Positions 34,136-42,776 are shown, counted from the stretch's first letter. The stretch: DNA of 44,903 nt from Colivivens sp963626085 (GCA_963626085.1 CAVFVJ010000037.1:1-44903), one strand, 5' to 3'. The notes: generated by a model not told the origin, from the letters alone. A program made the numbers and translations.

Positions 34136-37100
34136 TCAGTTAAACAAATACTTGATACCGACACCAGCGTACCAGCACTGTCCGATTACAGGGTTGCGCA
34201 ACCATGTCTTCACATTGCCGTTCACGGCACTTGGAGTGGAGAACACTGGATAGCCTTCGGCGTCTGTCTTTTCATATTTCAGGATTCGTCCTTCGTTGAG
34301 TACAGGGTTCATGTATTTGCTGACACCCCACTTGTCGTTGAAGAAGTTGAGAACGTTCTTCACGTCCAGACTCAGTTGGAGCTTGTGTACCGCATTGCCT
34401 ACATTGACCTTGAAGTCGTGCTTGTATGCGATGTCAATGCGGTGTACCCATGGGTTGTAGTAGCTGTATGCCTCTGCGTATTCACCCTGGTGGTCGCTCA
34501 GATAACTGTTGGCGTGAACATAGTCCATGAAGCGAGCCTTGTCGTCCTCAGTCGCGAAACGGAACTCGTTGTTTGCCACTTCTTCGTCTGTAGGTATGTA
34601 GAGCGCATCATAGCTGTAGCCGTCTCCGTTCATGTCGTTAGCCAACATGAATGAATAGTTGTAACCACCGCGCCATGCCTCGTAGATGATGCTGTAGTGG
34701 TTGCCGCTCTTGTCGTGTGCAGTGGCTGATGCAACGAGACGGTCTGGAGTGGTGTTCAGGGCGTTGTGCAACTTGATGTTGTTCGGTCCTGCTACGGTTG
34801 GAACATAGGTGAAGGCTGACTCTGCGTTTGAACCTGGCAGACTGGTGATCTGCATTGACTTTGTCTTGGTGTATGATGCCATGAGGCTGAGCCAATTGGT
34901 TGGTTTTGCTTCTGCCTTGATACTTCCTATGAGAGTATAGCCCTTATGGGTGTTTTCAAGCACGAACGCTTTGTTGCTGTTGACGATGCGTGAGTTGTCT
35001 GGATAAATAGGACGGTTGTCCGCTCCGTTCCAGCGTGTGAATCCTTCTACAGGCATCACGTTCCAGTCTGAGATGGTAGCAGCGTTGATGACCTTGTCGT
35101 AGATTCCCTCAGCAGTGATAGTGAAGGGGAATGACACTGGCAACTGGTAGTCTACAGCGATTGACGCTTTCCAGTTCTGTGGCATCTTGAAGTCTGGGTC
35201 TACGCCAGTGAATGAAGCACTCTTTGTTATCTGTCCCTCTGCTGATGAGATTGTAGGTGGGTAGAGCAGGTTGCCGTCAGTATCTCTCATGCTTGTAATC
35301 TTGTTGTACAGCGCACTGATTGATGCCTTGTTGTTCTCGTCAGTCACGAGACCACCGGCAAACTGACTCATGTCGGTGTTCTTGTTGTTGAGCTGTACGT
35401 TGTTCTGAATCATGTTGGAGTTCTGTGGCATGTTGGTGAAGAATACCAATGGTAGACGGCCGGAGAACATACCGATTCCTCCACGTATTTTCAATGTCTT
35501 GTCACCGAACACGTCATACTGGAATCCTACTCGTGGAGAGAATATCAGGTTGTTTGAAGGCCATTTGCCTGTGTCGATGTGTGACCCATTGAAGTCGAGT
35601 GCGAGTATGGCGTTGTTGGTTGTGATGTCGCTGTTGTTGTAGAACAGACCGTCGATGCGGAGTCCGTAAGTCAACTTCAGCTTGTCTGTGATGTTCCAGT
35701 CGTCCTGTGCGTATACTCCAATCTTGTTGTATCTGATTTTTGATGTCGGTTTGGCGATGCCGTTGTATCCGTAGGTGTAGCAGACAATCTCAGGGTTGGT
35801 GCCGTTGATGAACTCGTCCACAGAACCATAACGGTAGTAACCTGTTCCGTTGCGCATGTATTGGTTCTCGGCACCCATTGACTCAAAGTACACACCTGCC
35901 ATCACCTTGTGGTTGTCGAGGTAGAAGGTGACATCGTCCTTGGCGTTCCATACTGTGTTTCTTACAGCGTTGTTGTATGAGAACAACTCGTAGCCAAGAG
36001 ATATATAAGGTGTGTTTGTCCCTGTACCGTCGAGGATGTCGATGAACGGGAACTCATCGGAGTTGGTTGCACGCTCATCGGTGCTCTTGTTGAGTGTGAT
36101 GAGCAACTGGTTGGAGATGTTGTCTGTCAGACGACTGTTCAAGTCCAGTGAGAACGCATGAACATCCTTGTTCTGCTGGTACATTGAATTGGCGTATGAC
36201 ATTGAGTAGAGTGATATACGTGAGTAGGGTGTACGGGTGCCTCCGTCCATTGATGATGCGTTAGGAGTCATCCACGCTGTGTTATGGGTGTAGTTGTAAC
36301 GGAATGCCAACTTGTGTTTGTCGTTGATATTCCAGTCGATGCGTGCCAATATCTTGCTATTGCTTTCGTCTGCAGGGAAACTGGTGAACGAACCTGTGTC
36401 GTATCCATATTTTTCTTTGACAAAGTCACTTACTTTCTGCATGTCCGTTACGGATGCGTAAGATAGATACTGTTCTGCATTACCTACACCGTCTTCGGAT
36501 GCTCTCCACGATGTGGCAGTGGTAGGAGTTTTGATGTATTCTGCATTGACGAAGAAGAACAACTTATTCTTGATGATAGGTCCGCCTAATGTCATGCCGT
36601 AGGTTGTAGTGCGGTCTTTGTCGCGTGCACTTGCAATCTGTGTGCCGTTGATGGCGTCACCACGCATGTTCTCGTTCTGATGGTAGATGTATGCAGACCC
36701 CTTGAAGGTGTTGGTACCAGACTTAGTTATGGCGTTCACTCCACCTCCGATGAAGTTTGTCTGACGCACGTCGAAGGGTGAGATGACTACCTGCAACTCA
36801 TCGATGGCTTCTATTGAGATAGGGTTGCCTCCGCCTGGAAGGTTGGATGTGAGTCCGAAGTTTTCATTGAAGTTACCACCGTCAATGGTGAAGTTGGATG
36901 TACGTCCGTCCTGTCCAGCAAAGGTCATACCGTTACCTCCGTACGGAGAAAGACGAGTCAGCTCTGTGAGGTTACGGCTGACAGTCGGCATATTCATAAT
37001 CTGCTCGTTGGAGACGTTGGTCGCAGCTCCCATATTCTCTTGAGACAACCTGGAGGAGATGGCTGACACCATGATTTCCTCAAGTGAGTTGGATGACTCG

Positions 37101-37429
37101 TCCAACTTGGCATTCAAGCTGTAGGTCTCGCCCAATACGAGTGATATGTTCTTGAACACTTTCTGGTCGAAGCCCACATAGGAAATCTGGACTTCGTAAG
37201 GACCGCCTGGACGCATACCCTGGATGGCGAAACGGCCGTTGGCGTTGGTCACTGCCACATACTTGGTACCTGACGGCACGTGTGTGGCTTGAACGTGTGC
37301 TCCGATAACCTCTTCGTCGCTACCGTCCATGGTAATCTTACCGGCAAGTCCCGACGTGGTTATCTGTGCTGTCGCGCCTGTGACAACTAATGTCAGCAGT
37401 GCGATGAGTGAAAACAGTTTTCTCAGCAT
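34136..37429 (-). CDS. Oar-like TonB-dependent outer-membrane receptor
   Basis: Large TonB-gated transporter (1097 residues from the ATG at 37429). Signal peptide 1-21 ends at TGATAQ. A carboxypeptidase-regulatory-like domain covers about 25-105 (LAGKITMDGSDEEVIGAHVQA ... FAIQGMRPGGPYEVQISYVGF), then the plug (about 115-240: NMPTVSRNLTELTRLSPYGG, FTIDGGNFNENFG, GGVNAITKSGTNTFKGSAY) and a long beta-barrel ending in YLFN. The plug motifs match the Oar group instead of SusC. The frame is open to 37474, but the -7 box at 37472-37479 requires the inner start. Co-transcribed with the OB/BACON lipoprotein. Confidence 0.93.
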   Translation of the reverse strand: MLRKLFSLIALLTLVVTGATAQITTSGLAGKITMDGSDEEVIGAHVQATHVPSGTKYVAVTNANGRFAIQGMRPGGPYEVQISYVGFDQKVFKNISLVLGETYSLNAKLDESSNSLEEIMVSAISSRLSQENMGAATNVSNEQIMNMPTVSRNLTELTRLSPYGGNGMTFAGQDGRTSNFTIDGGNFNENFGLTSNLPGGGNPISIEAIDELQVVISPFDVRQTNFIGGGVNAITKSGTNTFKGSAYIYHQNENMRGDAINGTQIASARDKDRTTTYGMTLGGPIIKNKLFFFVNAEYIKTPTTATSWRASEDGVGNAEQYLSYASVTDMQKVSDFVKEKYGYDTGSFTSFPADESNSKILARIDWNINDKHKLAFRYNYTHNTAWMTPNASSMDGGTRTPYSRISLYSMSYANSMYQQNKDVHAFSLDLNSRLTDNISNQLLITLNKSTDERATNSDEFPFIDILDGTGTNTPYISLGYELFSYNNAVRNTVWNAKDDVTFYLDNHKVMAGVYFESMGAENQYMRNGTGYYRYGSVDEFINGTNPEIVCYTYGYNGIAKPTSKIRYNKIGVYAQDDWNITDKLKLTYGLRIDGLFYNNSDITTNNAILALDFNGSHIDTGKWPSNNLIFSPRVGFQYDVFGDKTLKIRGGIGMFSGRLPLVFFTNMPQNSNMIQNNVQLNNKNTDMSQFAGGLVTDENNKASISALYNKITSMRDTDGNLLYPPTISSAEGQITKSASFTGVDPDFKMPQNWKASIAVDYQLPVSFPFTITAEGIYDKVINAATISDWNVMPVEGFTRWNGADNRPIYPDNSRIVNSNKAFVLENTHKGYTLIGSIKAEAKPTNWLSLMASYTKTKSMQITSLPGSNAESAFTYVPTVAGPNNIKLHNALNTTPDRLVASATAHDKSGNHYSIIYEAWRGGYNYSFMLANDMNGDGYSYDALYIPTDEEVANNEFRFATEDDKARFMDYVHANSYLSDHQGEYAEAYSYYNPWVHRIDIAYKHDFKVNVGNAVHKLQLSLDVKNVLNFFNDKWGVSKYMNPVLNEGRILKYEKTDAEGYPVFSTPSAVNGNVKTWLRNPVIGQCWYAGVGIKYLFN

Positions 37430-37471
37430 AGTTTGTTTTACTTGAATTATTAAGATTAAGTTTTCTCGGTG

Positions 37472-37479
37472 CAAAGGTA
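37472..37479 (-). promoter_or_regulatory. Bacteroidota -7 box of the TonB receptor-lipoprotein unit
   Basis: TACCTTTG on the minus strand, about 42 bases before the start at 37429. It overlaps the extreme 5' end of the longer open frame. Confidence 0.65.
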
Positions 37480-37674
37480 ATGCTTTTTTGCCTTCATTCC
37501 CTATTTTATTTAATTTTGTAATGGGAATGTATACTGTGTTAAGCTATAAATGCTGTCTTTTTGCTATATTGGGGTATTAGTGGCGTACATTTGACGACCT
37601 CTTCATCGATGACATCTTTTGTCTTGTTGACAAAGAAAATCTGGATTTCTTTTTGCTGATTGAAAAAAATGACG
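37480..37674. other. AT-rich divergent spacer
   Basis: Spacer between the divergent promoters of the TonB receptor unit and rpmE2. Apart from the two promoters at its edges I see no gene, repeat or strong hairpin in it. Confidence 0.6.
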
Positions 37675-37682
37675 TACCTTTG
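37675..37682 (+). promoter_or_regulatory. Bacteroidota promoter of rpmE2
   Basis: TACCTTTG with TTG at 37653-37655, spacing exactly 19 bp. It leaves a leader of about 90 bases before the ATG at 37778. Confidence 0.8.
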
Positions 37683-37723
37683 CACGCTGAATGCGGTTTT
37701 GTCCGGGTTTAAGTGTTATTTTA

Positions 37724-37739
37724 TTGTTCACCAGAACAA
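37724..37739 (+). promoter_or_regulatory. small hairpin in the rpmE2 leader
   Basis: TTGTTC-ACCA-GAACAA, a 6-bp stem with a 4-base loop, in the middle of the leader between the promoter and the ribosomal protein start codon. Possibly part of an autoregulatory leader; weak evidence. Confidence 0.35.
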
Positions 37740-37777
37740 ATAATGAACTGTATAAAAACAATAAAACGAAGAACGAA

Positions 37778-38032
37778 ATGAAAAAGGGAATTCATCCAGA
37801 GAACTATCGCGCTGTAGTCTTCAAGGACATGTCGAACGGCGTTATGTTCCTTTCAAAGTCTTGTGCGAAGTCAAACGAGACTGTTGAGTTTGAGGGTCAG
37901 GAGTATCCGCTGATTAAGTTGGAAATCTCATCTGCCTCACATCCATTCTACACTGGTAAGGCCAAGTTGGTTGACACTGCCGGTCGTGTGGATAAGTTCA
38001 TGAGCCGTTATGCAGCTATGAAGAAGAAGTGA
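37778..38032 (+). CDS. rpmE2: ribosomal protein bL31, type B
   Basis: Large-subunit ribosomal protein (84 residues). The sequence MKKGIHPENYRAVVFKDMS, then ASHPFYTGKAKLVDTAGRVDKF, is characteristic of L31 type B. It lacks the CxxC zinc ligands of the type A form, so it is the zinc-independent variant. The frame is open from 37691, but the leader sequence is non-conserved and the promoter lies at 37675-37682; the ATG at 37778 gives the standard N-terminus. It is monocistronic, with a clear terminator at 38073-38105. Confidence 0.96.
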   Translation: MKKGIHPENYRAVVFKDMSNGVMFLSKSCAKSNETVEFEGQEYPLIKLEISSASHPFYTGKAKLVDTAGRVDKFMSRYAAMKKK

Positions 38033-38072
38033 TGCAGCACTTTCTCTGATATATTGTTGCAGGATAAAAAAG

Positions 38073-38105
38073 AGAGGCTACTCGGTGTGAGTGCCTCTTT
38101 TTTTT
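38073..38105 (+). terminator. intrinsic terminator of rpmE2, probably bidirectional
   Basis: Stem AGAGGC-(T)-ACTC pairing GAGT-GCCTCT with a 5-base loop, followed by eight T residues. On the other strand the stem is followed by CTCTTTTTT, so it can also stop the convergent thioesterase transcript. Confidence 0.85.
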
Positions 38106-38129
38106 GTACACCTATATGTGTTCACTGGG

Positions 38130-38951
38130 CTACTTGCATTCGGTGCAACTGCTGAATTCAATCAGAGCCCTTGCTATAGTCTCTCCCTTCTGGTCGCAGT
38201 CGTAGTTCTTCTTTATTTCTGCCTGGAATTTGTTTGGATCCACTTCTGCAAGGAACAGCGACAGGCTGTCGCCGTAGTATGCCTCGGCGATGTATGCCAG
38301 TTCCATCCGGTGTATACGGTGGGTGTGGTGGAAGTCGCGTGAGAAGAGGTCGAGTATGTGTGAGATGTATTTCACACTGTTGAAGTGCCCGTTGCAGTCA
38401 AGGTCACTGTATTTGGTAGTGATGGTTTCCTGTGGCTCGGAGTCGGGCAGGGGACGCAGTCGACTGTGTCCCTGCATGTCGCATGTGAGTTCGGGGGCGA
38501 GGAACGGTTCGAACTGCTTGCCGTAGATGTTCATCAGTTCGAGGGGGTGGCGAGTGGTGTTGTCAATCATTGCCCATATGGTACGCGCATAACCGAAGAC
38601 GTTACCGTCGTTGTCTGTTATTGCGAAATTACGGTTGGTGAACAACCTGTAGATACTCTCTATCCATGTCGTCACGTTATAGTCTGTATAGATGGGTGGC
38701 ATCTTGGTCATTTCGATGGTGAGTCGTGAGAGTACCCATGAGTGGTGTGCCTTGAGCAGGTCGTTGAAGCCGAAGCCGCGCAGTGAGGCATGGTTCTCTG
38801 CACTGTTGAGCAAGTTGCGTCCCAGTACCTCGTATGACAATTCCCGTTTGAAGTCGGTGTTGAAGGCATCTGCTTTGAAATGCAGTGTCTCTGTCTTTTT
38901 GGTCTGATTCATTTCTGTTTCGTTTTGGTGTCTATTGTCGTTTGTCTCCAT
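38130..38951 (-). CDS. acyl-ACP thioesterase
   Basis: Hydrolyses acyl-ACP to release free fatty acids; FatA/FatB-type family with two hot-dog domains (273 residues). The N-terminal half has HFKADAFNTDFKRELSYEVLGRNLLNSAENHA, and the second half has TTKYSDLDCNGHFNSVKYISHILD, the conserved D-x-N-G-H-x-N-x-x-Y motif with the catalytic Asn/His. A second Met at residue 14 (start 38912) is a possible alternative start. It lies 34 bp downstream of the Lrp-type gene on the same strand with no promoter in the gap, so it may be co-transcribed. It converges on rpmE2 across a shared terminator. Confidence 0.92.
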   Translation of the reverse strand: METNDNRHQNETEMNQTKKTETLHFKADAFNTDFKRELSYEVLGRNLLNSAENHASLRGFGFNDLLKAHHSWVLSRLTIEMTKMPPIYTDYNVTTWIESIYRLFTNRNFAITDNDGNVFGYARTIWAMIDNTTRHPLELMNIYGKQFEPFLAPELTCDMQGHSRLRPLPDSEPQETITTKYSDLDCNGHFNSVKYISHILDLFSRDFHHTHRIHRMELAYIAEAYYGDSLSLFLAEVDPNKFQAEIKKNYDCDQKGETIARALIEFSSCTECK

Positions 38952-38985
38952 CTGTCCTTATATATATAATAAGGTGTGGATGTGA

Positions 38986-39447
38986 CTATATCTTTATTCC
39001 GTGTTCGTTCTTCACTTCCGACATGACGAACGTGCTTTCCCATGATGACAGGCATTCGATAGAGCCGAGGGTGTTGAACACGAAGTTCTGGTAACTGTTC
39101 ATGTCCTTGGCGTGTATCTTCAGCATGTAGTCGAAACGCCCAGATATATTGTAACACTCGGTGACCTCAGGGATGGCTTTTATGGTCTCAATGAAGTCGT
39201 TCACTATCTCACGGTTGAGTTTCTTTAGTTTGGCGTTGCAGTACACGATGAAGCCCTGATTGAGTTTGTCTACATCGAGTACCGCTATATATTTCTTTAT
39301 ATATCCTTCACGTTCAAGTCGTTTCATGCGCTCGTACACGGGCGTCGATGACAGGTGTACCTTGGCTGCGAGTTCTTTTGTAGTCAGTCGTGAGTTGTCT
39401 TGCAGTACACGCATTATCTGCAAGTCTGTTTCGTCCAGTTCCGCCAT
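38986..39447 (-). CDS. Lrp/AsnC-family transcription regulator
   Basis: Feast/famine regulator of 153 residues, likely an octamer sensing an amino acid. The N-terminal winged helix-turn-helix is clear (DLQIMRVLQDNSRLTTKELAAKVHLSSTPVYERMKRLEREGYI). The C-terminal RAM ligand-binding domain follows (about 68-145), with VTECYNISGRFDYMLKIHAKD. The gene is divergent from metY-cysK, and its promoter (-7 at 39515) and the metY promoter (-7 at 39575) lie about 50 bp apart, so control of both from the shared spacer is likely. The effector is unknown; methionine, homoserine or cysteine derivatives are reasonable guesses from the neighbours. Confidence 0.92.
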   Translation of the reverse strand: MAELDETDLQIMRVLQDNSRLTTKELAAKVHLSSTPVYERMKRLEREGYIKKYIAVLDVDKLNQGFIVYCNAKLKKLNREIVNDFIETIKAIPEVTECYNISGRFDYMLKIHAKDMNSYQNFVFNTLGSIECLSSWESTFVMSEVKNEHGIKI

Positions 39448-39514
39448 AGAATATTTTTCTTTAGAGTGTGTGATATTTTGTATGTCCGTAGAAAATTCGT
39501 CTTGGTTGACGGTG

Positions 39515-39522
39515 CAAAATTA
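39515..39522 (-). promoter_or_regulatory. Bacteroidota promoter of the Lrp-thioesterase unit
   Basis: TAATTTTG on the minus strand with TTG on that strand at 39542-39544, spacing exactly 19 bp. About 67 bases before the lrp-type start codon. Confidence 0.75.
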
Positions 39523-39574
39523 GCTTTATTTTCTGAACTAACAAAATTATTTGGAACAAGAGTCTGAAAGGTTG

Positions 39575-39582
39575 TAACTTTG
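39575..39582 (+). promoter_or_regulatory. Bacteroidota promoter of metY-cysK
   Basis: TAACTTTG with TTG at 39551-39553 (spacing 21 bp), leaving a leader of about 60 bases before metY. Confidence 0.7.
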
Positions 39583-39647
39583 CATCCGAAAACAAGAAGA
39601 AACGAACAGAATAAGTAATAACTATAAATAAGAAAGGATTAAAGATT

Positions 39648-40940
39648 ATGGCAACAGACAAGAACAAATTGCACTTAGAGACTTTAGCTCTTCATGTAGG
39701 ACAGGAGCAGCCAGATCCGGCTACGGATGCGCGTGCTGTGCCAATCTACCAGACCACATCGTATGTGTTCCGTAACTCCCAGCATGCAGCAGACCGTTTC
39801 GGCCTCCGTGACGCTGGCAATATCTATGGACGACTGACCAATTCCACCCAGGGTGTGTTCGAGGAGCGCATCGCAGCATTGGAAGGTGGCGTTGCTGCTT
39901 TGGCTGTCGCTTCAGGAGCTGCAGCAGTGACTTATGCGCTACAGAATATTGCACGTAACGGTGACCATATCATTGCTGCTGACAACTTGTATGGTGGTTC
40001 ATATAATCTCATCACCCATACTCTGTCCACTCAGGGTGTCGACTACTCTATTGTAAAGGTGAACGACCTCAAGGCACTGGAAGCAGCTATTCGTCCAAAC
40101 ACGAAGGCTATCTATGCGGAGACCTTTGGTAACCCGAATTCAGACGTGACAGATCTCGACGCAATCGCAGAGGTTGCACACAAACACAACATACTGTTCA
40201 TCGTGGATAATACCTTTGCTCCGATACTTATCCGTCCGATTGAGCATGGAGTGGACATCGTGGTACATTCTGCTACCAAGTTCATTGGTGGTCACGGAAG
40301 TAGTCTTGGCGGTGTCATTGTAGATGCTGGTAAGTTTGACTTCAAGAAAGACCCAGACAAATATCCTTCACTCGCTAAGCCAGACCCGTCATACCACGGA
40401 GCGGTGTTTGCAGACGTAGCTGGTCCTGCTGCTTTCGTAACACGTATACGTGCCGTCATTCTTCGTGACACTGGTGCTGCCATCTCTCCGTTCAACGCAT
40501 GGATACTGCTCCAGGGCGTAGAGACTCTCCCTCTCCGTATCGAACGTCATGTACAGAATGCCCTGAAGGTGGTGGACTACCTGTCCAAGCATCCTAAGGT
40601 GAAGAGCGTGAGCCATCCGGCTTTGGCAAGTCATCCAGACCATGACCTTTACAAGAAGTACTTCCCTAACGGTGGCGGTTCAATCTTCACGTTCGAGATC
40701 AACGGCACTCAGGAAGATGCGTGGAAGTTTATTGACTCACTGAAGATTTTCTCTCTCCTTGCTAATGTGGCTGACGTGAAGAGCCTCGTAATCCATCCAG
40801 CTACTACCACCCACTCTCAGATGAGTCCTGAGGAACTGGCGGAGCAGCACATCACTCCCCAAACAGTTCGTCTCTCTGTTGGTGTTGAGCATATAGACGA
40901 CATTATAGCTGACCTCGACCAGGCATTTGCGCAGATTTGA
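39648..40940 (+). CDS. metY: O-acetylhomoserine sulfhydrylase (Cys/Met metabolism PLP enzyme)
   Basis: Uses sulfide (or a thiol) to convert O-acetyl-L-homoserine to homocysteine. The 430-residue protein belongs to the Cys/Met metabolism PLP family: TLALHVGQEQPDPATDARAVPIYQTTSY at the N-terminus, YGRLTNSTQ, the phosphate-binding SGAAAVTYAL, and the Schiff-base Lys211 in VHSATKFIGGHG. The roughly 430-residue length and the insertion after the PLP lysine (VDAGKFDFKKDPDKYPS) are typical of MetY instead of MetB. Followed 60 bp later by cysK. Divergent Lrp-type regulator upstream. Confidence 0.94.
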   Translation: MATDKNKLHLETLALHVGQEQPDPATDARAVPIYQTTSYVFRNSQHAADRFGLRDAGNIYGRLTNSTQGVFEERIAALEGGVAALAVASGAAAVTYALQNIARNGDHIIAADNLYGGSYNLITHTLSTQGVDYSIVKVNDLKALEAAIRPNTKAIYAETFGNPNSDVTDLDAIAEVAHKHNILFIVDNTFAPILIRPIEHGVDIVVHSATKFIGGHGSSLGGVIVDAGKFDFKKDPDKYPSLAKPDPSYHGAVFADVAGPAAFVTRIRAVILRDTGAAISPFNAWILLQGVETLPLRIERHVQNALKVVDYLSKHPKVKSVSHPALASHPDHDLYKKYFPNGGGSIFTFEINGTQEDAWKFIDSLKIFSLLANVADVKSLVIHPATTTHSQMSPEELAEQHITPQTVRLSVGVEHIDDIIADLDQAFAQI

Positions 40941-41000
40941 ATTGGGGGTATAAGCCACAACACATTCACACATTAATGACAATCAAAAAATAGATAGGTT

Positions 41001-41930
41001 ATGGGAAATGTAAAGAAGAACCTGACTGAACTGGTCGGACACACGCCTTTGCTGGAGGTGAGTCGTATTGAACGTGAGGAGGGGCTGAAGACCCGGCTCA
41101 TAGTGAAACTGGAGTTGTTTAACCCTGGCGGCAGTGTAAAGGACCGTGTGGCTCTCGCAATGATTACTGACGCAGAGCGTAAGGGACTGTTGAAACCGGG
41201 TGCTACCATCATTGAGCCTACAAGTGGCAATACGGGTATCGGTCTTGCGTGGGTGAGTACCATAAAGGGGTATCATCTCATACTAACTATGCCTGAGACA
41301 ATGAGTGTGGAACGTCGCAAGCTCCTCAGTGCATACGGTGCTGAGATTGTCCTCACTCCAGGTGCTGACGGTATGAAGGGTGCCATCGCCAAGGCGAATG
41401 AACTGAATGCTTCTATCGAAGGGTCTATAATACTGCAACAGTTCGACAACCCGTCTAACCCTGCTGCACATGTGGTAGCTACTGGCGAGGAGATTTGGCA
41501 GGATACCGATGGCGGCGTCGACATCTTTGTAGCTGGAGTGGGTACAGGTGGCACTGTGAGTGGTGTCGCTGAGGCTCTGAAGGCGCACAAGTCTTCGGTG
41601 AAGGTGTATGCTGTTGAACCGGACTCGTCTCCGGTGCTGTCTGGCGGACAGTCTGGCCCACATAAGATCCAGGGTATCGGTGCTGGCTTCGTCCCGAAGA
41701 ACTATCATGCAGAGGTGGTCGACGGAGTGATTCGTGTGACCAACGAAGATGCTTTTGCTGGTTCGCGCCTGTTAGCACACACTGAAGGAGTTTTGGTGGG
41801 CATATCCTCTGGTGCAGCCTTCCATGCGGCTCTCGAATTGGCTAAAAAGCCAGAGAATGATGGTAAGACCATCGTGGCTCTTCTGCCTGACACAGGTGAG
41901 CGTTACTTGTCGACGACCCTATTTGAATAA
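41001..41930 (+). CDS. cysK: cysteine synthase A
   Basis: Makes L-cysteine from O-acetylserine and sulfide. The 309-residue protein has all main OASS motifs: the Schiff-base Lys47 in FNPGGSVKDR, the substrate loop EPTSGNTGIGLAW, the PLP-phosphate site GTGGTVSGVA and the late GISSGAAFHAA. Length is typical of CysK. It follows metY by 60 bp on the same strand without a promoter that I can see; together they form a sulfide-assimilation unit ended by a strong terminator. Confidence 0.97.
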   Translation: MGNVKKNLTELVGHTPLLEVSRIEREEGLKTRLIVKLELFNPGGSVKDRVALAMITDAERKGLLKPGATIIEPTSGNTGIGLAWVSTIKGYHLILTMPETMSVERRKLLSAYGAEIVLTPGADGMKGAIAKANELNASIEGSIILQQFDNPSNPAAHVVATGEEIWQDTDGGVDIFVAGVGTGGTVSGVAEALKAHKSSVKVYAVEPDSSPVLSGGQSGPHKIQGIGAGFVPKNYHAEVVDGVIRVTNEDAFAGSRLLAHTEGVLVGISSGAAFHAALELAKKPENDGKTIVALLPDTGERYLSTTLFE

Positions 41931-41948
41931 TGTTGTATATTACAGAAA

Positions 41949-41994
41949 GAATGTGCCGGCTCGCTCTTGAGTCGGCACATTCGCTTTTTTTTTT
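41949..41994 (+). terminator. strong intrinsic terminator after cysK
   Basis: A 14-bp stem (GAATGTGCCGGCTC pairing GAGTCGGCACATTC, one G-T wobble) with a 6-base loop, followed by ten T residues at 41985-41994. Confidence 0.92.
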
Positions 41995-41999
41995 GTCCC

Positions 42000-42581
42000 T
42001 TATTGTTGCTCGCTTTGAGCGTCTGGTCGTTGTTCGCCCAGATACTTGTATGTGTAGTTCGCACTCTTGGCAGAGGGGAACTGACTGCGACTGTCCACGT
42101 CCTGGCGGTTGCGCAGGTGATTGATGATGCGGTTGTAACAGTCCATCGGACTCTCTGCTTTCAGACGAGCACTGAACCTGGTGTCACAATACTGGAATTT
42201 GTTGGTGTCGTGGATGGGTACCACTCTCTTGAATGTTATTGATGCTTCGTACCATCCTGGATTTGGCTCTGCCATGATTTCAAGAGCGGACTTCTTTTTC
42301 TCGGATGTGTATGTGCCAGTCTCTTTCTGTTCATTGCGTAACTGTTCCATGCGCTTGAACTCTTCAAGGTTACTTGCCTCTGTCTTTAGAAAAAGCACAT
42401 AGTTGGTGAAATTCACCTTCAGCCGGAAAGGGTACTGGTTGTTTGAGGTGTAATAGAAGCTGACGCGGTTCAAAGCGTCGTCTGCGAGTTTCACGTCGTG
42501 TAATGTCTCAAGGAAAGCAGCGGCTTCATCCATGTTTGTTGCCACTGTCTCTTGGTTGAAATACCTTATGTATAAGTTCAT
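42000..42581 (-). CDS. protein of unknown function (Bacteroidales-type)
   Basis: 193 residues from the ATG at 42581 (the longer frame to 42602 adds seven residues with no support). It starts MNLYIRYFNQETVATNMDEA and has no signal peptide, membrane segment or motif that I recognise. The middle is rich in charged residues (KRMEQLRNEQKETGTYTSEKKK), and the C-terminal quarter contains SPMDCYNRIINHLRNRQDV. The start looks like a group of short conserved hypothetical proteins in Prevotella and Bacteroides, but I cannot give a function. It has its own promoter (-7 at 42688-42695) and converges on cysK. Confidence 0.75.
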   Translation of the reverse strand: MNLYIRYFNQETVATNMDEAAAFLETLHDVKLADDALNRVSFYYTSNNQYPFRLKVNFTNYVLFLKTEASNLEEFKRMEQLRNEQKETGTYTSEKKKSALEIMAEPNPGWYEASITFKRVVPIHDTNKFQYCDTRFSARLKAESPMDCYNRIINHLRNRQDVDSRSQFPSAKSANYTYKYLGEQRPDAQSEQQ

Positions 42582-42687
42582 AATAATAAATTTACCTGCC
42601 AACTACAATGTGGGTCGTGCGACCTTTTTTGTTCTTGGCAGCATTGATTGTATAATTACCGTGGGCGTACTGTCTGCAACCCTTCTG

Positions 42688-42695
42688 CAAAGGTA
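42688..42695 (-). promoter_or_regulatory. Bacteroidota promoter of the 193-residue unknown protein
   Basis: TACCTTTG on the minus strand with TTG on that strand at 42714-42716, spacing 18 bp. About 107 bases upstream of the start codon. Confidence 0.7.
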
Positions 42696-42776
42696 CAAAT
42701 AAATTCTGACCGACAAGCCAAATGTCTGCAAAAAGTCAGTCATTCGGATATTGGTGGGCAACGTGTCCCATGTTAC

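Noticed and set aside
34136..37429. SusC/SusD-type polysaccharide utilisation pair
   Set aside because: The plug motifs are of the Oar type and the neighbouring lipoprotein has BACON/OB-like modules, with no SusD-like helical repeat fold visible.
42613..42630. GGTCG-TG-CGACC followed by T6 on the plus strand as a terminator
   Set aside because: No plus-strand gene ends nearby; it lies in the leader of a minus-strand gene and the stem is only 5 bp.
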